Source: Nitrospirales bacterium
GTDB taxonomy: Bacteria; Nitrospirota; Nitrospiria; Nitrospirales; UBA8639
NCBI GenBank assembly: GCA_021604005.1
Contig: BQIV01000021.1
Coordinates: forward strand, 16,665 to 80,664
DNA: 64,000 nt
Direction: 5' to 3'
In this document: piece by piece, positions 8,220 through 16,708 of the stretch
How positions within the stretch are numbered: position 1 is the first letter of the stretch
Layout: each line of letters opens with the position of its first letter
Translations under genes and position numbers: made by a program
The notes under the pieces: generated by a model
What the model was told of the DNA's origin: nothing
The model's database searches: none
The model's input: the letters and a program-made list of their open reading frames with translations, nothing else

Positions 8220-8250
8220 CGGAGAGGCTTTCTGACAGAAAGCCTCTCCG
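8220..8250 (-). promoter_or_regulatory. Perfect 31-nt hairpin between RRM gene and desaturase
   Basis: Positions 8220-8234 and 8236-8250 are exact inverse complements (15-bp arms) around a single central base. The element lies 28 nt after the RRM stop and 27 nt before the desaturase ATG. No U-tract follows it on either strand, so it is not a standard terminator. It could be a processing site, a transcript-stabilising stem or a temperature-sensitive element in the desaturase leader. Confidence 0.65.
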
Positions 8251-8277
8251 TATGCTCAACTCGGTATCGATAAAAGG

Positions 8278-8598
8278 TTAGAAGCGGTTGCCCCGGCCAC
8301 CGCCACGGTTTCCACCGCCGCCACCAAATCCACCACCACCGGTTCGAGGAGCCATTGGCTTGGCCTCGTTCACGGTTAAGGTACGTCCACCCATTTCAGT
8401 GGAATTCAACGCGGAAATAGCTGCTTCGGCTTCTTCCGAGGTAGACATTTCAACAAAACCAAAGCCTCGCGACTGTCCGGTAAATTTGTCCGTAATCACT
8501 CGTGCTGACTGCACCGTGCCATGCTCGGCAAACAATGCTTCCATTTCAGCCTCTGTCGCGGAATACGGCAAACCACCCACATAAATTTTTGAACCCAT
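8278..8598 (-). CDS. RRM-domain RNA-binding protein with glycine-rich tail
   Basis: A 106-residue protein. One RNA recognition motif covers residues 1-80, with RNP2 KIYVGGLPYS and RNP1 SRGFGFVEM. A tail of about 20 residues is rich in Gly, Arg and Asn (GGGGFGGGGGNRGGGRGNRF). This is the bacterial glycine-rich RBP architecture known from cyanobacteria, where several members are cold-inducible RNA chaperones. AAAGGAGGAACCTC before the ATG is a very strong ribosome-binding site. A long untranslated leader (about 190 nt or more) is likely, given the empty region upstream. The desaturase follows on the same strand. Confidence 0.93.
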   Translation of the reverse strand: MGSKIYVGGLPYSATEAEMEALFAEHGTVQSARVITDKFTGQSRGFGFVEMSTSEEAEAAISALNSTEMGGRTLTVNEAKPMAPRTGGGGFGGGGGNRGGGRGNRF

Positions 8599-9142
8599 GA
8601 GGTTCCTCCTTTAAAGTAAAGATACTTGATATTGCCTTGAGCTGGAGAAGGTAAACACATCGGGAAGGAGTAGGCCGCGGACGCGACAATTGAGGCGACT
8701 CTGGTCAGGCTTCCGAGTAAACTCCCGGGCAAAACAACATCGGTTATTGGACCTGATTCACTAACCCGTCATCATGAGGTCCCATCTGACACGGTACTTT
8801 TAGCCTAGCATAGCGTTTCAAAAAAAGATACAAAAACTTTCATGTAAAGAAAGACCTAAAATTATCACTTGACAAATCAACTCCGCCTAGAACCGAAATA
8901 AATATCGCTTTACTATTTACAACATTTTGCTGCAAACACATAGGTCTTGGAATCCAATAGCACACTCCTTTTACTGTTGCCTTTTAATGCTAATTACCCC
9001 CAAGCAAGAAGCCATACACCTGCCATCGAATTCTCCCTGCTTTGCATTTCTAAGCACAGGCATGATCGACGACACCACACGTCCACATGCTTCTCAATGA
9101 AGCGCATGCAACGGGGTATCACACAAGGCTTACCATGAGCGC
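8599..9142 (-). other. Long spacer, probable leader of the RRM gene
   Basis: No supported gene. On the minus strand this carries the upstream region of the RRM gene. The plus-strand frame at 8947-9138 lacks a ribosome-binding site and homology. The region is AT-rich between about 8810 and 8950, a plausible promoter area, but no single promoter can be called with confidence. Confidence 0.4.
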
Positions 9143-9171
9143 TTTACTCTACCAACTAGTTGGTATAACAT
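9143..9171 (+). promoter_or_regulatory. Promoter of the second TetR gene with embedded operator
   Basis: TTTACT (9143-9148) and TAACAT (9166-9171) are separated by 17 bp. Positions 9150-9165 of that spacer are the perfect palindrome TACCAACTAGTTGGTA. The layout is the same as at 955-983 with a different palindrome, which points to autoregulation by the TetR protein encoded at 9202. A near-copy with two changes lies before the thioredoxin gene at 9799-9814. Confidence 0.72.
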
Positions 9172-9201
9172 AATGCTATTATCCATTTCTGGAAAACAAG
9201 T

Positions 9202-9768
9202 ATGTCTGACAGAAAAGAACAGATATTAGACGTCGCGGAGGAATTACTCCAAACTCGCAGCTTTAGTGCCTTCAGTTACCAGGATGTATCGGACCGGATC
9301 GGCATCAGCAAAGCAACTATTCATCACCACTTTCCTAGTAAAGACGATCTCAGCCTGGCATTGGTCACTCGACATCACATGTCACTCGTTTCGGCATTGG
9401 AAACAATTACCAAAGAACACTCCGATTCCTGGAAACAACTCGAGGCCTATATACAGCTGGTGTCACAGATTATGCAGTCTGGTCATAAAATTTGCCTTAC
9501 AGGGTCACTCCAAGCCGAATTCGCGACTATCTCAAACAGTACGAAGCAGGAACTTGCCAACCTTTGCACATGTATCCACGCATGGCTCACCCGGCTACTG
9601 ATAGAGGGGAGGAAACAACAAGTGATGACTTTTCCAGGGAATCCTGAAGACCAAGCGTCGCTGATTCAAGCGGCACTCCAAGGGGCCTTGCAACAAGCAC
9701 GCGCCCATGGACCGAAACAGTTCACGACCGTTGTACGCCAGATAAAAGCCATACTAAAAACATCATAA
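9202..9768 (+). CDS. TetR/AcrR family transcriptional regulator
   Basis: A 188-residue regulator. The N-terminal HTH is clear in FSYQDVSDRIGISKATIHHH and FPSKDDL at residues about 24-50. The C-terminal domain resembles NemR/AcuR-like regulators (LTGSLQAEFATIS, WLTRLLIEGRKQQ). Its cysteines (ICLTG, LCTCIH) could sense electrophiles or redox state, though this is inference. The promoter contains a palindromic operator, and the same operator recurs before the thioredoxin gene 82 nt downstream. The regulator probably controls itself and thioredoxin. Confidence 0.9.
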   Translation: MSDRKEQILDVAEELLQTRSFSAFSYQDVSDRIGISKATIHHHFPSKDDLSLALVTRHHMSLVSALETITKEHSDSWKQLEAYIQLVSQIMQSGHKICLTGSLQAEFATISNSTKQELANLCTCIHAWLTRLLIEGRKQQVMTFPGNPEDQASLIQAALQGALQQARAHGPKQFTTVVRQIKAILKTS

Positions 9769-9798
9769 GGCATTGACTTTTTATTTCGACTGATTATC

Positions 9799-9814
9799 TA
9801 CCTACTAGTTGGTC
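9799..9814 (+). promoter_or_regulatory. Second operator copy before thioredoxin
   Basis: TACCTACTAGTTGGTC matches the palindrome at 9150-9165 at 14 of 16 positions. It overlaps or follows a possible promoter (TTGACT at 9773-9778 with TATCTA at 9795-9800) and lies 35 nt before the thioredoxin ATG. Binding by the adjacent TetR protein is inferred. Confidence 0.62.
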
Positions 9815-9849
9815 ATGCAATAATCAAATTTCAACACGGAGGAAATATC

Positions 9850-10200
<351 letters not shown>

Positions 10201-10359
10201 GAGAAATTCCCATTGACGCTGGGCCAGGTGAGTCAGGCACATGAATACCTTGCGGTAAACGGATATTCGGCCAAAATCGTCATTGATCATTCAGTATAAT
10301 CTGCCATGTGACAACAAAAGGACAATGACGCCAGTCAAAGAGATAAAAGGAACTGACAC

Positions 10360-10905
10360 ATGAACAGCACAGACCACCAGAAAGAAACAGCATCATGGGT
10401 TGAAGAATTTACGCGCCTGTACGAAACCGCCGTTCAAACCTTTGCGAATGGCACGAGAGGGGCCAACAAGCTCTTTTCTGATGCAGACATTCGTCAATTA
10501 GCATCCATCGGAGCGACGCCACAAGAAATCTATGATTTCGTCGAAGATTGTCATGACGTTGGAGAACCGGATTTCCCAACGGTATTGGGTATCACAACGG
10601 TTCGAAGAGAATATTTTCTCCGCGAGCAGAACGGAATCCCTTCCGGCAAACACATCTCCATGCAGGATCTTCCAGCTATGGGTGCGGCGTTAGAAGGATA
10701 TCGTTGGCTTCCACGGATTATCGAAAAGGCCAAAGCCAAACTCCGCGGGGAAATGCCGCCAGAACTAATGTATGCCTGCGGCGGGGATCGCCCATTTCTG
10801 AGAAAACTTGGCATTGATCCGACTGACTTTCTTCGAACCGTCTGGAAAGCCGGAAATGACGAACGACAAATTCTGGACTACGTGAAACGGCAATCTGTAA
10901 ATTGA
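10360..10905 (+). CDS. DUF5069 domain protein
   Basis: A 181-residue soluble protein. The second half has the DUF5069 pattern: LPRIIEKAKAKLRGEMPPEL, MYACGGDRPFLRKLGIDPTD and FLRTVWKAGNDE. The first half has an unrelated helical segment ending in YDFVEDCHDVGEPDFPTVLG. There is no signal peptide or membrane segment. The function of the family is not known to me. The start codon lies after AAAAGGAACTGACAC. It follows the thioredoxin gene by about 160 nt and is probably transcribed separately. Confidence 0.8.
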   Translation: MNSTDHQKETASWVEEFTRLYETAVQTFANGTRGANKLFSDADIRQLASIGATPQEIYDFVEDCHDVGEPDFPTVLGITTVRREYFLREQNGIPSGKHISMQDLPAMGAALEGYRWLPRIIEKAKAKLRGEMPPELMYACGGDRPFLRKLGIDPTDFLRTVWKAGNDERQILDYVKRQSVN

Positions 10906-11273
10906 ATCATGCGTGAAGGCCCTACTTCGATGAAGCACGTAATACATGCCGAAGAACATGGCCTGCAATTTTCTTTGACAGATATTCTCTGCGATTTTAT
11001 AATTTTGTCATATCTTTTACTTACGGCTCATTCGCTAATCACTGACAGGTCTATCTATCACAACCCACAAAGAACTCCGTCAGGCACCGGCACGCACGCG
11101 CATGACTCGGCATGAGCAGCTGCGAAGATGGTCTCATAAACCGACGAGGCGAATTATCATCAGTCGCACAGGACACCCAGGGAATGACTGCCGTCCCACT
11201 GCGTTGCAGATGAGCCGCCCCCAAGATGATCTCTATGCAACGGCAATGACTATTCGAACATGATGGAGACTCC
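10906..11273 (+). other. Intergenic region before the DapF homologue
   Basis: A 368-bp spacer. The plus-strand frame 10909-11115 lacks a ribosome-binding site and protein-like character. No riboswitch, terminator or repeat was recognised. Confidence 0.4.
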
Positions 11274-12143
11274 ATGAACAACCAATTTTTTAAAGGGCAT
11301 GGGCTAGGCAATGACTATATTGCCCTTGATCCTTCGAGCCTCACCTTCAAACTCACACCCCGTATCATTCGAACGATTTGTGACCGAAATTGGGGAATCG
11401 GCAGTGATGGAATCTTAGCCCTGCATCCTACAAAAAAAGCCGACTTTGGATTGCGCATTTATAACCCTGACGGCTCTGAAGCGGAAAAGTCTGGAAATGG
11501 ATTGCGAATTTTTGGGTGTTACCTCTATGCCACGCGAAAAACCCGAAAACGGAAATTTAGCGTACAGACCAAAGGTGGACTCGTACAGGTTCATCTGGGC
11601 GTGAATGGAAATGGGTATGTCGATGAAGCCACCGTTGAGATGGGACGGGCCTCATTTCAACCCATTGCGCTCCCCTGCTCGCTCCGCGTCCCCGAACTCA
11701 TCCAACAACCCGTCAAAGCGGCGGGACAATCGCTACGATTTATGGGAGTCAGCGTCGGTAATCCCCACTGTATTGTCTTTAAAGAAAAAGGTGAAGCGTG
11801 GACACGTGAAGACTTGCTGGAAATTGGACCTGAACTCGAAACCCATACGATCTTTCCAAAACGCACGAACGTCCAACTGGCCGTCCCAATAGGACCAAAA
11901 TCCATCTCAATCCTCATTTGGGAACGGGGTGCTGGGGAAACACAAGCCTCAGGATCATCGGCTTGTGCTGCCGCCAGTGCCGCCATCCGCCTAGGGCTTG
12001 TGAAAAGCCCCGTCACCGTCAAGGCTCCAGGCGGTAACCTCGAAGTGGCCATTGACCCTCAATATAACATCACCATGAAAGGGCCGGTGGCCGAAGTCGC
12101 GAGAGGAGAATTCAGTACCCCATTCATACACCATTTCCGGTAA
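11274..12143 (+). CDS. dapF: Diaminopimelate epimerase-like protein with both catalytic cysteines replaced by serine
   Basis: A 289-residue two-lobed epimerase-fold protein. It keeps the DapF framework: GHGLGNDY at the start, NPDGSEAEKSGNGLR in the first lobe, SVGNPHCIVF and ERGAGETQASGSSACAA in the second. In characterised DapF the residues before GNG and before G-[ST] are the two cysteines that shuttle the alpha proton (Cys73 and Cys217 in E. coli). Here they are Ser73 and Ser226. The gene stands alone, not beside other lysine genes. It may be a genuine epimerase with altered chemistry, a different isomerase or an inactive paralogue. GGAGACTCC precedes the ATG. Confidence 0.85.
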   Translation: MNNQFFKGHGLGNDYIALDPSSLTFKLTPRIIRTICDRNWGIGSDGILALHPTKKADFGLRIYNPDGSEAEKSGNGLRIFGCYLYATRKTRKRKFSVQTKGGLVQVHLGVNGNGYVDEATVEMGRASFQPIALPCSLRVPELIQQPVKAAGQSLRFMGVSVGNPHCIVFKEKGEAWTREDLLEIGPELETHTIFPKRTNVQLAVPIGPKSISILIWERGAGETQASGSSACAAASAAIRLGLVKSPVTVKAPGGNLEVAIDPQYNITMKGPVAEVARGEFSTPFIHHFR

Positions 12144-12152
12144 TCTCAAAAA

Positions 12153-12186
12153 AAAGAGCCCTCAGTCAATTGACTGAGGGCTCTTT
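12153..12186. terminator. Bidirectional terminator between convergent genes
   Basis: A perfect 17-bp-arm palindrome from AAAGAGCCCTCAGTCAA to its complement, preceded by an A run (12148-12155) and ending in TTT. It lies between the DapF homologue and the convergent PEP-CTERM gene and would terminate transcription from both, most strongly on the minus strand where the A run gives a U tract. Confidence 0.85.
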
Positions 12187-12221
12187 CACACACATGACTT
12201 ACCCTCAGACGTTTTAACCGT

Positions 12222-13118
12222 TTAATGAAGAACCTGCTGAGTTTTTCTCCAGCGCCATGCAACGAGCCCCACGAACCCAGACCCAAACATCAACACAGTG
12301 GATGGTTCGGGCACTGCGGACACGGTCACACGTGCAACGTGATAGCCTTCTTGCGTAAAATCCGCAGCTAGTCGGTCAATAGTAATATTCCCGCCAGGAC
12401 CGGCAGTCGTTGCTCCTAAAATCAACGCTGTCCCTCCGGGATTGCCTATCGAGTTAATGAACCCTGGATGCAGTTGAACCACGCCACCTTCCACATCTCC
12501 CGTATTGGCTGCGAGTTGATTCAGAAATGCCGCCTCCATCTCGGTATTGACTTCCGTCCCGCCATCAAGCACCTGGCTCCCAAGCACAAGGAAATCGACT
12601 CCCACAAAGTTCCCACTTTCATCAAACAATTCATGCGCAAACGGATTCCCATTGGCAATGAATGCATCATTCGAAGGGATGACCATTGAGGCATAACTGA
12701 AATGTCCATTGCGTCCAGCCTGAATATCAAAGGCCTGACTCGTCACCCGTTCACCAGGATCAATCGGTCCCGGTATACCAGCCGGACCAATAACTGTTCC
12801 GTCGACACCGCCGTTACTTCCAGCCGAGCTATTGGCAAAATCAGTTGACAGCGATGCGGTGTTTCCATCCTCCACAAGCGATTCTAAACTTGAGGGCAAA
12901 CCGGCAGCACCAATCGCGCGCCCACGGTCGTAGAGATCGAAACTCCCATCATGAAATCCTACCCAGGTTGGAGTCAGAAAAATCCCATTATTCGGTGATA
13001 GATTTTGAATACTCACTTGAACGGGAACCGCCAGCGCAAGCGAAGAGGTAAAGAGCAGAGTACCAAATATGCCGATTGCGGCATGCATGACTGCAGGCTT
13101 AGACGTCAGAGTAACCAT
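12222..13118 (-). CDS. Spondin-domain PEP-CTERM protein, probable exosortase substrate
   Basis: A 298-residue secreted protein. Residues 1-30 form a signal peptide. Residues about 32-265 match the bacterial spondin domain (VSIQNLSPNNGIFLTPTWVG, HDGSFDLYDRG). The C-terminus is a textbook PEP-CTERM sorting tail: VPEPST, a hydrophobic helix (VLMFGSGFVGLVAW) and the basic RWRKTQ. Such tails are cleaved by exosortases, and the window contains xrtA with its regulators at 53-58 kb. The protein is therefore probably released or anchored in the extracellular matrix. GGAGGGAAATAACTG precedes the ATG. The partner polysaccharide is unknown. Confidence 0.92.
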   Translation of the reverse strand: MVTLTSKPAVMHAAIGIFGTLLFTSSLALAVPVQVSIQNLSPNNGIFLTPTWVGFHDGSFDLYDRGRAIGAAGLPSSLESLVEDGNTASLSTDFANSSAGSNGGVDGTVIGPAGIPGPIDPGERVTSQAFDIQAGRNGHFSYASMVIPSNDAFIANGNPFAHELFDESGNFVGVDFLVLGSQVLDGGTEVNTEMEAAFLNQLAANTGDVEGGVVQLHPGFINSIGNPGGTALILGATTAGPGGNITIDRLAADFTQEGYHVARVTVSAVPEPSTVLMFGSGFVGLVAWRWRKTQQVLH

Positions 13119-13341
13119 CAGTTATTTCCCTCCTTGGATGAAACGAGACATTCGACACCATGACACACTCCTATCATTGCATACAGTCCAAGGACTCATT
13201 CAAACGTTACACAATCAACATATAGTCGTCCCCACCTTAATATTACGTACCATCATCATCAAGACTCACATCGACCTCTACTGAACGAGAAAAATCGCTA
13301 GAGCACTTTGTGAAATATTCTTCCCATGACAGATCGCAACA

Positions 13342-13390
13342 CAAAAAATTCCGTACCCTCTAGATCTGCGCAAAAAATTCGAGTACCCTC
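13342..13390 (+). repeat. Pair of direct repeats upstream of the LysM gene
   Basis: CAAAAAATTCCGTACCCTC (13342-13360) is repeated as CAAAAAATTCGAGTACCCTC (13371-13390), 29 nt apart. They lie about 95 nt before the LysM gene and could be tandem regulator sites. The remainder of the 13119-13485 spacer shows nothing else. Confidence 0.5.
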
Positions 13391-13485
13391 AGGTGTTCGC
13401 ATTAATGAGCATGACCTTCGAGTCACCATCCACAACTTCAATACAACCCCCCTCGGTTTTTTCACACTAACCTGGAGGTATCGTT

Positions 13486-13917
13486 ATGGGGCTCTTTGAT
13501 TTCGTCAAAGACATCGGAGAAAAAGTATTTGGTAGCAATGATGACCCGGCCGAAAAGATTAAAGAACACATCGAAGCACGCAATCCCGGCATCAAGGATC
13601 TCAACGTGGAATTCAAAGATGGGGAGGTGAATCTTTCGGGCGATGCGGCCAGTGCCGAGGCCATGGAAAAGGCCGTCTTGCTCGCGGGAAATGTACAGGG
13701 CGTCACAGATGTTGGAGCCGGTAATGTGAAGGCTCCATCCCAAACGGATAAAGTGGAATATTATGTCATTGAAAAAGGCGATACGCTCGGAGGCATTGCC
13801 CAAAAATTCTTAGGCAATGCGATGGAATATCCAAAAATTTTCGAAGCCAACAAAGAAGTCATCAAAAATCCCGATTTAATCTATCCCGGGCAAAAGATTC
13901 GCATTCCCATCGGATAA
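13486..13917 (+). CDS. kbp: BON-LysM protein, Kbp/YgaU-like
   Basis: A 143-residue cytoplasmic protein with a BON domain (about residues 25-85, including GEVNLSGDAASAEAMEKAVL and AGNVQGVTDV) followed by a C-terminal LysM domain (YYVIEKGDTLGGIAQKFLG, IFEANKEVIKNPDLIYPGQK). The length and domain order match E. coli Kbp (YgaU), a potassium-binding protein induced by osmotic stress. There is no signal peptide, in agreement with the family. CCTGGAGG lies upstream of the ATG. A hairpin terminator follows at 13965. Assignment is secure at family level. Confidence 0.9.
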   Translation: MGLFDFVKDIGEKVFGSNDDPAEKIKEHIEARNPGIKDLNVEFKDGEVNLSGDAASAEAMEKAVLLAGNVQGVTDVGAGNVKAPSQTDKVEYYVIEKGDTLGGIAQKFLGNAMEYPKIFEANKEVIKNPDLIYPGQKIRIPIG

Positions 13918-13964
13918 TGCACGGCCCACCCTCGCCCGTATCTTGCTGGATAATTCGAAGTGCA

Positions 13965-13992
13965 GGAGAGACGCCAAGCATGGCGTCTCTCC
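13965..13992 (+). terminator. Hairpin after the LysM gene
   Basis: A 12-bp perfect stem (GGAGAGACGCCA / TGGCGTCTCTCC) with the 4-nt loop AGCA lies 48 nt after the stop. No U tract follows, so it may be a processed 3' end or a weak terminator. The rest of the spacer up to 14171 holds nothing recognisable. Confidence 0.5.
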
Positions 13993-14171
13993 ACGAGAAA
14001 TACAACTCCATGCCTTGCAAAAAGTTAGGCCAGATCATTATCGATATCAATCATATCCTCTTCGTTTCATTACAGTAAAAACTTTCTATCGCGATGTCCA
14101 AGGAAGGGAAAAAGAGATATAGAGAATTTAATCAATAGTTATGCCTGACCCTATTTATATTCCCTATTCAG

Positions 14172-15347
14172 TCACTTCCATGCCATAATTTCCTCCATCA
14201 ACTCACGAAGAGAAATTGCCTGGACGCCCTTTCCCATCGTGAACGTATCGTCGCCGGCATATACCACAAACTGCTTGTCGGGCCTCACATCGTCACACGC
14301 GCTATAAAACCCTTTAGACAGTGATGGAGCTGAGCCGCGCTTAATCTCAATCGCCCATCGCTCCTTCCCAGGCCGGTCAAGGATCAGATCAATTTCTGCA
14401 CCGCCGGTAGTACGGTAAAAGAAAGGTTGGGCACGGGAACCCGCCACAGCCATGATATTTTCAAGAACAAACCCTTCCCAACTCCCTCCAATAACAGGAT
14501 GTCCCAATAATTCGTTCATAGAAGCGATGTGTAAAAGACTATGCGTGACCCCACTATCCTTGACAAAGACCTTGGGAGAACGCACCAGCCTTTTGCCCAC
14601 GTTAAAGGTCCAGGATGGCAACCGGCGGACCAAGAGTAAGTCAACCATCAGATCTAGATACCGTCCAACCGTGACACCAGACACTTCCAGATTTCGGGCC
14701 ATGTGTGCCGCATTGAGTACAGTGCCTTGATTGTGCGCCAACATCGTCCAAAAGCGCGAAAGTGTTTCTGCAGGAAGACGTGGGCCAAGTTGCGGAATAT
14801 CACGTTCGAGATAGGTTCTGAGGAAATCATGACGCCAGGCAAAACTATTCGCTTGAGAATCGGCCAAAAAACTTTCGGGAAAACCGCCCCGTAACCACAG
14901 CTGATTCATTGTCTCTGCTTTGCTTCCAGAGCATTCCAAAAGGTCAATGGGAGCAAGCTCAATGTAGGCAATCCGACCGGCCAATGATTCACTCGTTTGC
15001 TTTAACAGATCACGAGAAGCCGACCCTAAAAATAAAAATTTTCCAGTCTTTCTCCCTTGCCGCCGTTCCCGGTCAATGATGCCACGCAGCGACGCAAACA
15101 CATCAGGCAGCCGTTGAATTTCATCCAGAATAATCAATTTATCTCGATTTGCTGCATGAAACGCTTTGACATCTCGAACCTTTTCAAGATCTACGCGATC
15201 TTCAAGATCTAGGTATACAGCAGGAATGCTGTGAGAAATCGCATGCGCTAACGTCGTTTTCCCTACCTGCCGTGGACCAAGCAACGCCACGGAAGGAATA
15301 CGCTTCAACGTTTCTCGAACTTTCACTTCAAGTCTACGAGTTATCAT
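14172..15347 (-). CDS. AAA ATPase with DUF4143 domain
   Basis: A 391-residue protein. The N-terminal AAA domain has Walker A GPRQVGKTTLA and Walker B KLIILDEIQRLPD, with a sensor-like FLFLGSASRDLL. The C-terminal half is DUF4143: LRTYLERDIPQLG, ILVSGVTVGRYLDLM-like helices and a PD-(D/E)XK-like FYRTTGGAEIDLIL followed by WAIEIKRGSAP. Such proteins are widespread, horizontally mobile and often paired with toxin-antitoxin or defence genes, but their role is unclear. It stands alone here. The start ATG at 15347 has no good ribosome-binding site. Confidence 0.87.
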   Translation of the reverse strand: MITRRLEVKVRETLKRIPSVALLGPRQVGKTTLAHAISHSIPAVYLDLEDRVDLEKVRDVKAFHAANRDKLIILDEIQRLPDVFASLRGIIDRERRQGRKTGKFLFLGSASRDLLKQTSESLAGRIAYIELAPIDLLECSGSKAETMNQLWLRGGFPESFLADSQANSFAWRHDFLRTYLERDIPQLGPRLPAETLSRFWTMLAHNQGTVLNAAHMARNLEVSGVTVGRYLDLMVDLLLVRRLPSWTFNVGKRLVRSPKVFVKDSGVTHSLLHIASMNELLGHPVIGGSWEGFVLENIMAVAGSRAQPFFYRTTGGAEIDLILDRPGKERWAIEIKRGSAPSLSKGFYSACDDVRPDKQFVVYAGDDTFTMGKGVQAISLRELMEEIMAWK

Positions 15348-15581
15348 CCATGCAAAATTAACATAAAATGTAAGATTTGCATAGAAGACTTCAAACTATA
15401 AAATAGAGTCAAACTCGAATAAATACTTATTTTTCCTTATAACGCTCTACACCATCATACCGTTCAATCGAATATCCTCTGCTTGCAAGGGTTCTCCCTT
15501 ATAGCGATTTGGTCTCTTCATTCGTTAGACTTTCCTTCCCTCCTCTTGTGTATTTCTTCCATCTTCAGTCAAGGAGTCATC

Positions 15582-15768
15582 ATGAATATCTTGAAAACCA
15601 TCATGAATGCCAGCGGTGGGCGCGCTGAGCAAGCAGGTATCGAGTGCCGGCATGATAGACACACAGACGGCACACGGCCTCAGTGGGTTCGCCACCGTTC
15701 TTGACTTTGCTCAAGATGGTTCTCTTGCCGATGACCTGCTCGGCCTTGTCGCCAGACGTTTTTTTTAA
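15582..15768 (+). pseudogene. Frameshifted and shortened DUF937-family gene
   Basis: An ATG at 15582 with AAGGAG upstream starts MNILKTIMNASGG, the usual DUF937 opening. That frame is then lost. The neighbouring frame continues ALSKQVSSAGMIDTQTAHGL and VLDFAQDGSLADDLLGL, ending in ARRFF and TAA at 15766-15768, which is the normal DUF937 C-terminus. A one-base shift near 15619 plus loss of the middle part explains this. The result is much shorter than the usual 150 or so residues. The protein is probably not made. Confidence 0.6.
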
Positions 15769-15822
15769 CAATGCAGAAAGCGCTCTTGTTGAGCGCTTCA
15801 ACCATAAAGGAGAAATAAGACT

Positions 15823-16680
15823 ATGCCCTTCGGCGGCTTTGGTCGGCGACGGTTTCCGAGACAACGGCGCCCCCGCATGAGTTTGAAAATGCGGTTGATC
15901 CCGCTTGTCCTGTTTGCCTGTTACGGACTCTATTATTACGTCGCCAATCAAGAAACGGTTCCCATCACTGGCCGCTCGCAACTGGTTGATATCGACCGGC
16001 AACAGGAAGTGGCTCTCGGCCTCCAATCCTATCAACAAATTCTCAGCGAGTCCCAAGTGCTCGCTCAAGGAGAAGTCGTTGATCTCGTTCGACGTATTGG
16101 ACAGCAATTGGCCACAGCGGCCGTCGACGTCGACCCTGGCTTTCAATGGGAATTTAACGTCATTCAGTCGGAACAAGCCAATGCCTTTGCCTTGCCTGGC
16201 GGAAAAACCGCCGTCTACACCGGACTCCTTCCGGTCGCAGAAAATGCCGACGGACTCGCCGTGGTCATGGGACATGAAATCGCGCATGCTATCGCCCGGC
16301 ACGGCGCCGAACGCATGGCGCATCAAAAACTCATGCAAATTGGATCCATGGCGGCCAGCGTCGCGTTGGGTGACTTGGATTACAATACCCAACGTATGGT
16401 CTTAGGCGCACTTGGAGTAGGTGCGCAATATGGCATCATGCTCCCATTTTCACGCGATCACGAATCGGAAGCGGATTACATGGGCCTCCTCTTTGTCGCA
16501 CGAGCCTGCTTCGACCCAACCGAAGCACCGAAGCTCTGGCAACGCATGGGGCAGATGAGCCAAGGGAAAAAACCAGCGGAGTTTATGTCCACACATCCAA
16601 GTAATGAAACGCGCATTCGCCAATTCCAGGAATGGATGCCGGAGGCTCTCGCAGTCTGGCAGCAACATTGCCAAACGTAA
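15823..16680 (+). CDS. M48 family metallopeptidase
   Basis: A 285-residue membrane-anchored zinc protease. A basic N-terminus and a single hydrophobic segment (residues about 22-41) are followed by the M48 catalytic domain. HEIAH (residues 151-155) binds zinc, and the third ligand Glu lies in RDHESEADYMGL. FALPGGKTAVYTGLL and FMSTHPSNETRI are also typical of the BepA/LoiP-type subfamily, which acts in envelope quality control. AAAGGAGAAATAAG precedes the ATG. It is a single gene, convergent with the esterase downstream. Confidence 0.92.
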   Translation: MPFGGFGRRRFPRQRRPRMSLKMRLIPLVLFACYGLYYYVANQETVPITGRSQLVDIDRQQEVALGLQSYQQILSESQVLAQGEVVDLVRRIGQQLATAAVDVDPGFQWEFNVIQSEQANAFALPGGKTAVYTGLLPVAENADGLAVVMGHEIAHAIARHGAERMAHQKLMQIGSMAASVALGDLDYNTQRMVLGALGVGAQYGIMLPFSRDHESEADYMGLLFVARACFDPTEAPKLWQRMGQMSQGKKPAEFMSTHPSNETRIRQFQEWMPEALAVWQQHCQT

Positions 16681-16708
16681 TGTTCCGAAGAATCAACACC
16701 CCGGTGTC

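Noticed and set aside
8288..8584. Proline-rich plus-strand frame
   Set aside because: It is the antisense of the glycine-rich tail and RRM domain.
8947..9138. 63-codon plus-strand frame in the RRM-TetR spacer
   Set aside because: No ribosome-binding site, no homology and no protein-like pattern.
14172..15768. AAA/DUF4143 ATPase plus broken DUF937 gene as a defence island
   Set aside because: Only one candidate defence-type gene is present, with housekeeping genes on both sides; the evidence is too thin for a system.
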